Source of the DNA: Planctomycetaceae bacterium
GTDB taxonomy: Bacteria > Planctomycetota > UBA1135 > GCA-002686595
Assembly: GCA_011525785.1 (NCBI GenBank)
Contig: WYBT01000049.1
Location: 1-64,000 of the forward strand
Direction of reading: 5' to 3'
DNA length: 64,000 bases
The notes beneath the pieces are model-generated. The model saw only the letters and a program-made list of their open reading frames with translations. It ran no database searches and was not told the origin of the DNA. A program made the position numbers and the translations under genes. Below are positions 41,919 through 49,899 of this stretch, piece by piece. Position 1 is the first letter of the stretch. Each line of letters begins with the position of its first letter.

Positions 41919-42761
41919 CTACCGTCGCGTACGTTGCAACCGCGCCAGTTCGCTCACGGTGCGGAACAGCGGCTCGCGCGCGTACGGCTTGCGCAAGACG
42001 GCGTCGACCTGCGGCATGCGCAGGCCTTCGATCTTCGAAGCGGTGGCCATCAGCACCGGCAGCGTCGCAGTGCGCGGGTCCGCGCGCAGCGCCGCCAGCA
42101 CGGCGCGGCCGTCCATCCCCGGGAGCTCGTAGTCGAGGATCACCACATCGGGCAACGGATCGCGCGCCAGCTCGGCCATCGCCATCTCGCCCGAGTGCGC
42201 GATGCGGCAGTCGTAGCCGCGCGCGCAGAACAGCGAACGCAGGCCGAAGGCCACCGTCAAGTTGTCGTCGACCAAGAGCACGCGCACGCCCTTGTCGCCT
42301 TCGCGCTCGACCGGCGCGAGCGACTCGCACAGCGCGCGCAGGTCGTCGAGCGTCGGCAGGCCGCAGGTGCGCCACGAGGCTTCGATCGAGGCGCTCAGGT
42401 CGCGGTTGTAGTCCTTGAGCGCGAGCCACTGCGCGTAGTCCGGCGCGTCGGCGCGCACATCGAGATTGTCGTGCGTGTCGACGGCGAAGAAGTACTCCTC
42501 GGCGACGAGGTACTCCTCGAGCACGAACTTCATGAACGGATAGCGGTGGTTGCCCAGTTGCAGGCTGTAGCGCTTGCCGCCCTCGATCTCGCACGCGCCG
42601 TCGCGCGGCAAACGCTCGAGCAAGGCCTCGATCGTCGCCGGACCGATCCAGTGCGCCGACGTCATCGGAGGCGCCACCGAGCAACTGGGCGGGTAGGCCT
42701 GGCGCAAGTACACGTCGATCGCGCGACGCACGTGGGCGGGAGTGAGCTCCGTCAGTCGCAT
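41919..42761 (-). CDS. Response regulator with uncharacterised N-terminal domain
   Basis: 280 residues. A receiver domain fills about 157-280: VLLVDDN, phosphoacceptor Asp in VILDYELPG, Thr/Ser in LMATASK and Lys in LRKPY. The first 150 residues form a separate domain (QLGNHRYPFMKFVLEEYLVAEEYFFAVDTHD...) that I do not recognise as a known output. Placing the receiver C-terminal to the other domain is the reverse of most response regulators. No histidine kinase is adjacent, so it is an orphan. It sits 25 bases upstream of nothing obvious on its own side; pyrD lies next, upstream on the same strand. Confidence 0.82.
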   Translation of the reverse strand: MRLTELTPAHVRRAIDVYLRQAYPPSCSVAPPMTSAHWIGPATIEALLERLPRDGACEIEGGKRYSLQLGNHRYPFMKFVLEEYLVAEEYFFAVDTHDNLDVRADAPDYAQWLALKDYNRDLSASIEASWRTCGLPTLDDLRALCESLAPVEREGDKGVRVLLVDDNLTVAFGLRSLFCARGYDCRIAHSGEMAMAELARDPLPDVVILDYELPGMDGRAVLAALRADPRTATLPVLMATASKIEGLRMPQVDAVLRKPYAREPLFRTVSELARLQRTRR

Positions 42762-42786
42762 CGTCTGGCGCCCCCGCTTCGAACTC

Positions 42787-43743
42787 TCAAGCGTGCCCGG
42801 CGACCGGGGGGCGACAAGCGGGTGTCGCCTGGCCCTTGCCCAGCACGCCGATGCGCTGGTTCACGTCGGAGAACCCGGCCCCCTCGAGCAGCGCCGCGAG
42901 TTGCTCGGGCAGGCGCGCGATGTGGGACGGATCGCTGAAGCACGAGGTGCCGACCTCGACGGCGCGACAGCCGACGGCCAGGAACTCGAGCACATCGCTG
43001 GCGCTCGCCACACCTCCGCAGCCGATCACCGGGATCTTCACTGCGCTGACGCACTGCCACGCACAGCGCAGCGCCACCGGCTTCACGCCCACGCCCGAGT
43101 AGCCGCCCATGACGGTGTTGATGCCGGGCTTGCCGGTGCGCCAGTCGACCGACATCCCGAGCAAGGTGTTGACGGCCGTGACGGCATCCGCGCCGCCCGC
43201 TTCCACCGCGCGCGCGATCTCGCCGATGTCGGTGACGTTGGGCGAGAGCTTCGCCAGCAGCGGCTTGCGCGTGCTCGCGCGCACGCGGCGCAACACCGCT
43301 TCGGCAGTGCGCGGATCGGTTGCAAACGGCAACTTGCCGCCCTGCACGTTGGGGCAGGAGAGGTTGACTTCGAGCGCGTCGACCGCGCTCTCGCCGTCCA
43401 GGCGCGCGGCGAGTTCCGCGAAGTCCTCGATGCGCTCGCCGCCGATGTTGGTGATCACCACGCACTCCGCCGCGCGCATCGCCGGCGCGATCTCGCGCAG
43501 GTAGTACTCCAGGCCGCGATTCTCGAGGCCGATCGAGTTGAGCAGGCCCGCCTCGGTCTCGCAGATGCGCGGCAGCGGATTGCCCGGCCGCGGAGCGAGC
43601 GTGACGGTCTTGCTGACCAGCCCGCCCAACAGCCGCGGCGGCGCAAAATGCTGCATCTCGAGCCCGTGGCCGAACGTGCCCGAGGCGGACAGCACCGGGT
43701 TGCGCAGCTCGAGCCCGGCGAGCGACACGGCAAGCGAAGCCAT
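42787..43743 (-). CDS. pyrD: Dihydroorotate dehydrogenase, class 1B catalytic subunit
   Basis: 318 residues from the ATG at 43743. It has LRNPVLSASGTFGHG, the active-site Cys in VNLSCPNVQGG, KLSPNVTDI, GGADAVTAVNTLLG, GGYSGVGVKPVALR and IGCGGVASASD, the FMN-binding (beta/alpha)8 barrel of PyrD. A Cys as catalytic base marks class 1, and the sequence style fits 1B, which normally works with the PyrK iron-sulfur flavoprotein. No pyrK is in the window. It oxidises dihydroorotate to orotate in pyrimidine synthesis. Confidence 0.93.
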   Translation of the reverse strand: MASLAVSLAGLELRNPVLSASGTFGHGLEMQHFAPPRLLGGLVSKTVTLAPRPGNPLPRICETEAGLLNSIGLENRGLEYYLREIAPAMRAAECVVITNIGGERIEDFAELAARLDGESAVDALEVNLSCPNVQGGKLPFATDPRTAEAVLRRVRASTRKPLLAKLSPNVTDIGEIARAVEAGGADAVTAVNTLLGMSVDWRTGKPGINTVMGGYSGVGVKPVALRCAWQCVSAVKIPVIGCGGVASASDVLEFLAVGCRAVEVGTSCFSDPSHIARLPEQLAALLEGAGFSDVNQRIGVLGKGQATPACRPPVAGHA

Positions 43744-43774
43744 CGGGGGAGAGGCTACTGGGCGCCGCGCGCGC

Positions 43775-44374
43775 TCACAACGCCGGCGGCGCGGGCGGCG
43801 CGGGCTGAGCCGATGCGGCATCGGCAGCCGACGGCTCGCGCGTGAAGAAGCTCGCGCCGAGCAGGCCGATGGCGCCCACGCTGATGCAGGCGTCGGCCAC
43901 GTTGAAGGTCGGGAAGTGCCAGTCGAACATCGGGAAGTACACGTCGATGAAGTCGCGCACTTCGCCGAAGCTCGCGCCCTCGGGCGGAGGCATGAACAGG
44001 TTGTCGTACAGGTTCCCCACCGCTCCCGCGAGGATCAGCGTCAGCGCCGTGGACAGCACGCGGCGCTCGCGGGGCGTGGTCAGCACCAGCCACAAGAGGA
44101 ACAGCACCGCGACGCAGCGGCCGCCCACCAGCAGCCACGGCGGGAGCTTGTCGAAGCCCCAGGCCATGCCCTTGTTGGTGATCAGGTAGAAGCCCAGCCA
44201 GTCGCCGATGATCGGATAGCGCGGATGCCCGTGCAGATCCCACTCGATGACGCCCGCCGGCCGCGGGCCGAGCCAGGCGAACACGGCGGCCTTGCTCCAC
44301 AGGTCGAGCACGACCAGCAGCACGGCGCTGAACAGTCGCAGCAGGGCGGAGCTGGCCGGAACCAAAGGGGTCAC
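43775..44374 (-). CDS. lspA: Lipoprotein signal peptidase II
   Basis: 199 residues, slightly longer than the usual 160-170. Four membrane helices are visible. The two catalytic Asp residues are in GAVGNLYDNLF and in FNVADACIS, the family positions (GN..DR and F(N)xAD..I). KGMAWG corresponds to the conserved N-x-G-[AS]-[AF] region. It cleaves lipoprotein signals after diacylation, which matches the several lipoproteins encoded nearby. The Ala/Pro tail after residue 180 is not conserved. It lies 31 bases upstream of pyrD. Confidence 0.93.
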   Translation of the reverse strand: MTPLVPASSALLRLFSAVLLVVLDLWSKAAVFAWLGPRPAGVIEWDLHGHPRYPIIGDWLGFYLITNKGMAWGFDKLPPWLLVGGRCVAVLFLLWLVLTTPRERRVLSTALTLILAGAVGNLYDNLFMPPPEGASFGEVRDFIDVYFPMFDWHFPTFNVADACISVGAIGLLGASFFTREPSAADAASAQPAPPAPPAL

Positions 44375-44523
44375 AGCGGTATCGATCCTTGGATGCGCCG
44401 GCGGAGCTCAGCGAGCCGGCGATGCGGCGCCGCGACCGACCGCGCGCCAGTCGCGCGCCGAGAGACTGCCCGCCGCGCCACCGCCCGCCGCTCCAGCACT
44501 CGCCGCCATCGCCGCGCGTCGCG

Positions 44524-44901
44524 TCAGTTCCAACGCTCGGCCAGGCGCTGACACTCGATGCACAGGCGCGCATAGGGAACAGCGCGCAGACGGTCCTTGG
44601 CGATCGCGCCCTCGCAGCCTTCGCACTGGCCGTAGGAACCCGCCGAGATGCGATCGAGCGCTTCGAGCACTTCGGCCAGCGTGTTCTCGTCGCGCTCCAT
44701 CAGGCGCAGGTTGAACTCCTGGTAGTAGCCATCGGCGGTGTCGCCGGCCTTGGACTCGGCGTCGTGGTTGCCGTTCTGGCCGAAGGCTTCCTCGTGCAAC
44801 TGCGTGAGGTCGCCCGAGAGCATGGAGCGCAGCTTGTTGAGCAGCACCTGGAACTCCTCGAGGTCCTTGGCGCTCAACTTGGCGGGCTTCTTGTTCGTCA
44901 T
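44524..44901 (-). CDS. DksA/TraR family C4 zinc-finger protein
   Basis: 125 residues from the ATG at 44901; a GTG at 44916 would add five residues, and no Shine-Dalgarno element decides between them. A helical region with an acidic stretch (AGDTADGYYQEF) precedes the zinc finger CEGCEGAIAKDRLRAV...CIEC (four Cys). Proteins of this family bind RNA polymerase through the secondary channel and modulate rRNA and stress transcription, often with ppGpp. The gene is next to lspA in many bacteria, as here. Confidence 0.9.
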   Translation of the reverse strand: MTNKKPAKLSAKDLEEFQVLLNKLRSMLSGDLTQLHEEAFGQNGNHDAESKAGDTADGYYQEFNLRLMERDENTLAEVLEALDRISAGSYGQCEGCEGAIAKDRLRAVPYARLCIECQRLAERWN

Positions 44902-44915
44902 CCCTGGAGTCCTCA

Positions 44916-44952
44916 CCTGTGGCTCGACCTATGGCCTGTGGCTCGACCTATG
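44916..44952. repeat. Two-copy 18-base direct repeat
   Basis: CCTGTGGCTCGACCTATG occurs at 44916-44933 and again at 44935-44952, just upstream of the DksA-like start. It could be a paired operator site or a replication-slippage duplication. Confidence 0.8.
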
Positions 44953-44956
44953 CCTC

Positions 44957-44979
44957 GGCCCTGGGTTGAACCCCGGGCC
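44957..44979. promoter_or_regulatory. Hairpin in divergent regulatory region
   Basis: A 9-bp stem with one mismatch (44957-44965 with 44971-44979) closes a TTGAA loop. Its place between divergent starts suggests a protein-binding palindrome or leader structure rather than a terminator. Confidence 0.35.
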
Positions 44980-45201
44980 CACCGTCCGTTGCGCGCGCCT
45001 GCCGCGCTGTGGCCGCGCAGGCTGGGGCGCTAACGGTGCGCCTCGGCGTTCCCTACCCCGATGAGGGTCGCCAGGAGGGCGGGGAAAGATAGCCAGTCGC
45101 GAAGGCAGGTCAAGCGCAATCGGCCGTGAACGTGAGGGTTGCGACGACGGCAGTGACCCGCGCTTGCGCCCGCTGGCGGGCGCGGGCGAGCTTGTCGACC
45201 G

Positions 45202-46152
45202 ATGCGTCCCTCCAGCGCCAGCCAGCCGCCGCGTCGCGAGCCCCGCGCGGCCCTGCCCGAAGCCTGGCGGCGCGATCTGCGCGAGCACCTCGAAACCGCG
45301 CGGGTGGAGGCCGGCAACGCGCGCGCGACGCTGGCCAGCTACCGGCGCGACCTGGAGCAGGCGGCGCACTTCTTCGCCTCCCGCGGTCTCCCCGGTTGGC
45401 GCGACGTCCAGGCGCTCGATCTGATCGCCCACCTCGAAGCATTGCGCGCGCGTGGCGCGGCGGACGCGAGCGTCGCGCGTGCGCTCTCGGCGCTGCGCAT
45501 GCTGTTCGCATTCCTGGTCGCCGAGGCGCGCGTGGCGCGCGACCCCAGCGCCCAACTCTCCGCCCCCATCGTGCGGCGCGCGCTGCCCGACGCGCTGAGC
45601 CTGCCCGACGTCGAAGCGCTGCTCGACGCGCCGCGCGGGGCGAGCTGGCTGGCGTCGCGCGACCGCGCGCTGCTCCAGGTGCTGTACGCCAGCGGCGCGC
45701 GCGTGAGCGAGGCGGCCGGGTTGCGCGTGGAAGACTGGAGCCGCGAACTCGCGGTCCTGCGGCTGCACGGCAAGGGCGGCAAGACCCGCATCGTGCCGAT
45801 CGGCGAGCGCTGCGCTCGCGCGCTGGCGGCCTGGATCGACGGACCTCGCGCGCGCACGGCCGGCGCGCACGTGCGCCCCGAGGTGTTCCTCACGCGCGCG
45901 GGCCAGGCGCTCGACCGCACCAACGCGTGGCGGCGCGTGAAGCACGCGGCGCTGGTCGCGGGCATCAAGGCGCGCGTCACGCCGCACGTGCTGCGCCACT
46001 CCTTTGCCACGCACATGGTGGAGGCGGGCGGCGATCTGCGCGCCGTCCAGGAGTTGCTCGGTCACGCTTCGATCCAGACGACCGAGGTCTACACGCACCT
46101 GGACCACGAGCACGTGCTCGCCCTGCACCGTCTGCACCACCCACGCGCCTGA
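45202..46152 (+). CDS. xerD: Tyrosine recombinase XerD-like
   Basis: 316 residues. An N-terminal SAM-like core-binding domain (about 20-105) precedes the catalytic domain. The catalytic residues are present: Arg in GARVSEAAGL, Lys in HGKGGKTR, HVLRHSFATH (H-x-x-R), His in LGHASI and Tyr in TTEVYTHLD. Size and motifs are those of XerC/XerD, which resolve chromosome dimers at dif with FtsK. XerC versus XerD cannot be decided by eye. No mobile-element genes flank it, so a housekeeping role is likely. Confidence 0.92.
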   Translation: MRPSSASQPPRREPRAALPEAWRRDLREHLETARVEAGNARATLASYRRDLEQAAHFFASRGLPGWRDVQALDLIAHLEALRARGAADASVARALSALRMLFAFLVAEARVARDPSAQLSAPIVRRALPDALSLPDVEALLDAPRGASWLASRDRALLQVLYASGARVSEAAGLRVEDWSRELAVLRLHGKGGKTRIVPIGERCARALAAWIDGPRARTAGAHVRPEVFLTRAGQALDRTNAWRRVKHAALVAGIKARVTPHVLRHSFATHMVEAGGDLRAVQELLGHASIQTTEVYTHLDHEHVLALHRLHHPRA

Positions 46153-46212
46153 GGCGCTGCGCGCAGGGGCGTTTGGCGCTCCCCCGGCAAGTGCGCTACG
46201 TTCGCATCCCGC

Positions 46213-46980
46213 ATGCACGACTCGCTGCGCAAGTTGCTCGTCGGCGGCCTGTTGCTCGGAGGCCTGGCGTACTTCGCTCTGGTCCGCGACCAGGGCTCGC
46301 CCGACGGACTGGTGCTCTTCGATCTGCGCGAGGCCGAGGCGGGCCCCGAGGGCGGCGAGCCCGACGCGAGCGCGGGCGACGCGGGGCCGGCGTTGGATGC
46401 CACGGCGACGCTGGACGAGCCGTTGCCGCAGTCGCCGCGCGTGGTGCGCGGTCGACTGGCCGACGTCGAAGGTGCGCCCATCGCACTCGCTCGCGTGCGT
46501 CGCGCGCACCCCTACTTGCCCGCGGTCGAGTCGCGCACCGACGAGCTCGGCCAGTTCGAGCTGAACCTGGACGCGGCGCGCGGCGAGCTGGAGCTGGCCG
46601 AGAGCGAGTGGATCCTGCTGGGCGGCCTGCGCCACATCGATCCGCTCTCGTCGGATGAACACGTGCTCGTCGCCGCCCCGCGCGGTCGGGTCGCCGGCAA
46701 AGTGGTCGATGCGCAGGGGCGCGGCGTGGCCGATGCGCTCGTGCGCCTGAGTCCGCCGGCGGACGCCCTGGTGCCCTTCGGCATCGCGACGCCGCCGATC
46801 GACCTGGAAAGTTGGCGCGTGTGGACCACGGCCGAAGGCGCGTTCCGCTTCGACCAGGCCCCGCTCATGGGCGGCGTGACGGTCGACGTCGAGCATCCCG
46901 GATCGACGCCCGCGCAGGCGCCGCTCGCCTTCGTCGACGGCCGCGCCGAAGCCACCGTGCGCCTCTCGCCGCAGCAGTAG
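46213..46980 (+). CDS. Membrane-anchored carboxypeptidase-regulatory-like domain protein
   Basis: 255 residues. One N-terminal membrane helix (about 8-24) is followed by an acidic Gly/Ala-rich linker and two beta-sandwich units (VVRGRLADVEGAPIALARV and VAGKVVDAQGRGVADALVRL), like those in the two sigma-factor tails. It faces the periplasm; its function is unknown. It follows xerD by 60 bases on the same strand and precedes the thioredoxin-like selenoprotein gene by 170 bases. Confidence 0.8.
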   Translation: MHDSLRKLLVGGLLLGGLAYFALVRDQGSPDGLVLFDLREAEAGPEGGEPDASAGDAGPALDATATLDEPLPQSPRVVRGRLADVEGAPIALARVRRAHPYLPAVESRTDELGQFELNLDAARGELELAESEWILLGGLRHIDPLSSDEHVLVAAPRGRVAGKVVDAQGRGVADALVRLSPPADALVPFGIATPPIDLESWRVWTTAEGAFRFDQAPLMGGVTVDVEHPGSTPAQAPLAFVDGRAEATVRLSPQQ

Positions 46981-47138
46981 CAGGCGCGACGGCGCGAACG
47001 GTCGAGTTCAGCTTGCGTACGCGCTCCTGGCCTCGCGAAGTGCTACTGCTACGCTGGGCTTGGAATCGCGCGTTCAACCGCCGTTGGCGCTCAACTGCAC
47101 CATGGCGCGCGCCGATCTGTGCTTCCCCTGAATCTCCC

Positions 47139-47143
47139 GGAGA
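47139..47143 (+). promoter_or_regulatory. Ribosome binding site of the thioredoxin-like gene
   Basis: GGAGA lies seven bases before the ATG at 47151, one of the clearest Shine-Dalgarno elements in the window. It supports translation starting upstream of the in-frame TGA. Confidence 0.7.
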
Positions 47144-47150
47144 CCCTCCC

Positions 47151-48164
47151 ATGCGAGTCCCCTTCCTCACCGCCAATCTGCTCGGCGTCGCTGCGCTGTA
47201 CGCCTTCGCCGATCCTGCCCCGGCCGAAGCCACCGTCGGCGAACCGTCGCCCAATGTCACGGCGAGCGCCTGGTTCAACCACATCGGCGCCGACTTCGAC
47301 TTGGCCAGCCTGAAGGGTCAGGCCGTGGTTCTGGAGTTCTGGGCCACCTGGTGAGGCCCCTGCCGTGGGGCGTGGCCCCACCTCGAGAGTCTGCAGGCGG
47401 AGTTCGGCGACAAGGGCCTGGTCGTGCTGGCGATCTCGGACGAGAGCGCCGAGGTTGTCGCGCCCTACGTCGATGAAATGGGCTTGACCATCAAGGTCGC
47501 GGCGGGCTCGAAGTCGTTCGGAGACTTCGGTGTTCCGCACCGCCCGCGCACCTACCTCGTCGACGCCGCGGGCAAGCTGGTCTGGAAGGGACAGCCCGAC
47601 GAGCTGAGCAACTCGACGGTCGAAGCGGCGCTCAAGGGCGCGAAGCCGCGTTCGTCGAACTTCCTGGCCTTCGCGCCGACCGAGTCCGCCAGCGGCCGCG
47701 TCGCGGCGCAGCTCAAGTCCATCGAGCAAGGCAAGCTCGGCAAGGCGCACGCCGCATTGCTCGCTTTCGCGGCGGACGCCAAGGCGACCGAGGCCGAGAA
47801 GACGGACGCCGCAGCGCTCGCGGGAGCGATCGAAGCCCATGTGGCCGCGCTGATGAGTCAGGCGGAGCGCTTCACGAAGGCGAACGACGTGCTCAAGTCG
47901 ATCACCATCTACGACGCGCTGGCCAAGGAGTTCGGCGCGGCCGAGCCGGGCGCGGACGCGAAGTCCAAGGCCGACGAGATCCGCAAGGACGAGAAGCTCG
48001 CCAAGGAGCTCGCCGCCGCTGAGGCTTTCGAGAAGACGCGCGATTCAGTTGCCAAGCTCGGAACGACCAAAGCGCGCGACAAGTGGAAGGACTTCGCCGA
48101 GAAGTACAAGGGCACCCGCGCTGGCGAGCGTGCGCGCGCGATCTCGCGGCCTCCGAAGGACTGA
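47151..48164 (+). CDS. Periplasmic TlpA-like thioredoxin, probable selenoprotein (U-G-P-C active site)
   Basis: Read through the TGA at 47352-47354, one frame of 337 residues runs from the ATG at 47151 to 48164. Residues 1-25 are a signal peptide (FLTANLLGVAALYAFADPAPAEA). About 28-175 is a TlpA/AhpC-type thioredoxin fold: VVLEFWATW, then TGA (codon 68), then GPCRGAWPHLESL, followed by GLVVLAISDE and the cis-Pro-like GVPHRPRTYLVD. The active site is thus U-G-P-C where relatives have C-G-P-C. The frame shows no second stop, and the downstream part keeps family residues immediately after the TGA. A hairpin suited to SECIS function follows (47365-47381). The C-terminal 150 residues are a charged Ala/Lys helical domain. 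It would reduce or exchange disulfides outside the cytoplasm. The alternative is a TGC-to-TGA mutation or read error. Confidence 0.8.
47365..47381 (+). promoter_or_regulatory. Candidate bacterial SECIS hairpin
   Basis: A 7-bp perfect stem (47365-47371 with 47375-47381) closes the loop GUG. The loop starts 18 bases after the TGA, inside the 16-37 range given for bacterial SECIS elements, and its first base is the required G. It lies within the coding sequence, as bacterial elements do. Confidence 0.7.
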
Positions 48165-48249
48165 GCGCGGCAAGCTCTCCGCGAGGGATCGCCAGCTGCT
48201 GCGCAATCCGAGCGGCGAAGCGCTTGCCTCGCACGGGTTCATCCTGAAC

Positions 48250-48292
48250 GCGCGACGCCGGTCGCTGTCGAAGACAGCGACCGGCGTCGCGC
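48250..48292. terminator. Strong bidirectional hairpin terminator
   Basis: A perfect 20-bp stem (48250-48269 with 48273-48292) closes a GAA loop between two convergent genes, 86 bases after the selenoprotein stop and 49 bases after the HEAT gene stop. The plus side is followed by AATTACCT. Confidence 0.75.
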
Positions 48293-48340
48293 AATTACCT
48301 GGTCCAGCGTCGCGGTCGTACTCGACCGTCGCGGTGGGCC

Positions 48341-49549
48341 TCAACGCGCAGCGGCGCCGCGGGTCGGCTCCGCACCGCTCTTCTCTCGCTCCTTCGCCCA
48401 CCACTCGCGCAAGGCCTTGACGCGCTTGGAGCGCTCGGCGTCCGAGGCCTGGGCGTCGAACTCCAGCGGGCGCTGGGTGATGCGCCGCAGCGCGTCGGCC
48501 GCCGACTCGCGCACGGGCAGCTCGGCGTCCTCCAGCGCTTCGATCAGGGGCTCGACGCCCCCGCCGGCGCCCAGGTCGCCGAGCACGCGCGCCGCAGCCA
48601 TGCGGATGAACACGTCCTTGTCGCGGAGCAGCGGCGCGACGTAGGGGATCGTGGCGGCGTCGCGCGTCTCGCCCAGCGCGATCAACCCCTGCCAGCGGTC
48701 GGCGGTGCTCTCGCTCTGGAGCAACGTCGTGAGTTCGAACCACGCGGGCCGCACTTGCGGCGCGGGCGGCGTTTCCTCCAGCTCGGGAGCGCGCGCCAGC
48801 TCGCCTGCCTCGCCCAGGCGGCGCACGCTCTCGGACAGCGAGCCCAACTCGACACTGGCCGAGGTCAGCCGCTGCGAGAGGCCCATCAGTTCCTGGTCGT
48901 GGCGCGCGACGCGCGTCAGCGCCTCGTCCAGCGCGGCCACGCGGCCCTCGAAGGCGCTGAACTTCTGCCCCAGCTCGCGCAGAGCGCTGGCCTGCTGCTC
49001 GACTCCAGCGGTGAGGTTGCGCTGCGACTCAGCGAGCGCCTCGTCCAGCCGTGTGCGCGCTTCGCGCGCGTTGCGCTCCAGCTCGCGCCCGAGGCGCTCG
49101 AGCTCGGCCCGCGCCGTCTGCTGTTCGACAACCGACATCTGGCTGGCGCGCGCGGACTCGCGGTCGAGGCGCTCGATCTCGCCGCGCGCCCAGTTCCACA
49201 CCAGCAGCGCGCCGCAGCCCGCCGCCACCAGCGCGGTGAATGCCAGGCCGCTGCCGTCGCGCTGGCGCTGGGCGGCGGCCGCGTGACCCGTCGCCGGCTG
49301 GAGCGCTCCGGCGCCCGCCGCAGCACCCGCAACCGCAGGCGCAGCGGCGCCCGCCGGCGGCGTGGCGAGGTCCAGGTCCAGCCCGAGATTGGCGGGTCGG
49401 TTCGCCGCACGCTCCTGAGCGCGCTGCGTCATGGCGCGGTCGCACAGAACGCAGATCACGCGCCCCTTGACCACCAGCGCTCGGCCCAGGTCGAGGTCGG
49501 CCTGCGGAACGGACTCGTTGCACACATCGCAGAAGTACAGATTGGTCAT
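48341..49549 (-). CDS. Zinc-ribbon, membrane, coiled-coil and HEAT-repeat protein
   Basis: 402 residues. The N-terminus has two CxxC knuckles (FCDVCNESVP and VICVLCDRA, about 7-38). A Pro/Ala linker and one membrane helix (about 102-118) follow, then a long coiled coil (about 120-260) and two or three HEAT repeats (about 275-375: TIPYVAPLLRDKDVFIRMAAAR, VEPLIEALEDAELPVRESAADAL). The tail has LEFDAQASDAERSKRVKALREWWA. Function is unknown; a membrane scaffold with the coiled coil and repeats on the outer side is the likely layout. It faces the selenoprotein gene. Confidence 0.78.
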   Translation of the reverse strand: MTNLYFCDVCNESVPQADLDLGRALVVKGRVICVLCDRAMTQRAQERAANRPANLGLDLDLATPPAGAAAPAVAGAAAGAGALQPATGHAAAAQRQRDGSGLAFTALVAAGCGALLVWNWARGEIERLDRESARASQMSVVEQQTARAELERLGRELERNAREARTRLDEALAESQRNLTAGVEQQASALRELGQKFSAFEGRVAALDEALTRVARHDQELMGLSQRLTSASVELGSLSESVRRLGEAGELARAPELEETPPAPQVRPAWFELTTLLQSESTADRWQGLIALGETRDAATIPYVAPLLRDKDVFIRMAAARVLGDLGAGGGVEPLIEALEDAELPVRESAADALRRITQRPLEFDAQASDAERSKRVKALREWWAKEREKSGAEPTRGAAAR

Positions 49550-49899
49550 GTGGAGAGCTCGGCGGTTCGCGGGTGCGTCGAAGCGCGTTCGATGGGCGTT
49601 GTGCGCGCGAAGGACCTCGCCCGCGCGGGAGCGTCAGCGCCTCCAGCCCGTCGCAGGTCCCGCGCTCACGCGGCGCACACCGGCAGGATCGGGAAGTCGA
49701 AGCGGAGCGCGAAAGGGCGCGGCGAGCGAGACCTGTCCCGCGGCCTGCGAGCGCGCACCCTCCACCCGCCCGATTCGCTGCGCAGCGCCTGCCGAGCGCC
49801 GTGCAGCGGCAAACTAGCCTCTCCGGCGGCCGAGTTGCACTGTGCGACCGTCATCTTGCCAGCGGCGTATACTCCGCGCTCTGGCTCGCGCCCGACGCC
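49550..49899. other. Gene-free stretch between divergent HEAT and TPR genes
   Basis: These 350 bases have no convincing coding frame. A TATACT element at 49868-49873 could be a -10 box for the TPR gene, but no matching -35 is present at the proper distance. Confidence 0.4.

Larger units (their letters stand above)
44902..45201. other. Gene-free stretch between divergent DksA-like and XerD-like genes
   Basis: These 300 bases hold a 19-base-period direct repeat (44916-44952), a hairpin (44957-44979) and, presumably, both promoters. The rest is GC-rich with no convincing coding frame. Confidence 0.45.

Noticed and set aside
44957-44979. Sequence resembling a tRNA T-arm (GGTTCAA with a short stem) on the minus strand
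   Set aside because: No acceptor stem, anticodon arm or D-arm can be drawn around it. It is better described as a palindrome.
45202-46152. Integrase of a mobile element
   Set aside because: Size and motifs fit housekeeping XerC/XerD, and there are no att-like repeats, tRNA gene or phage genes next to it.
47352-47354. TGA as a sign of a pseudogene in the thioredoxin-like gene
   Set aside because: The frame is otherwise intact for 270 codons, the TGA sits exactly at the redox cysteine, and a suitable hairpin follows. Selenocysteine explains all of this better, although a read error cannot be excluded.
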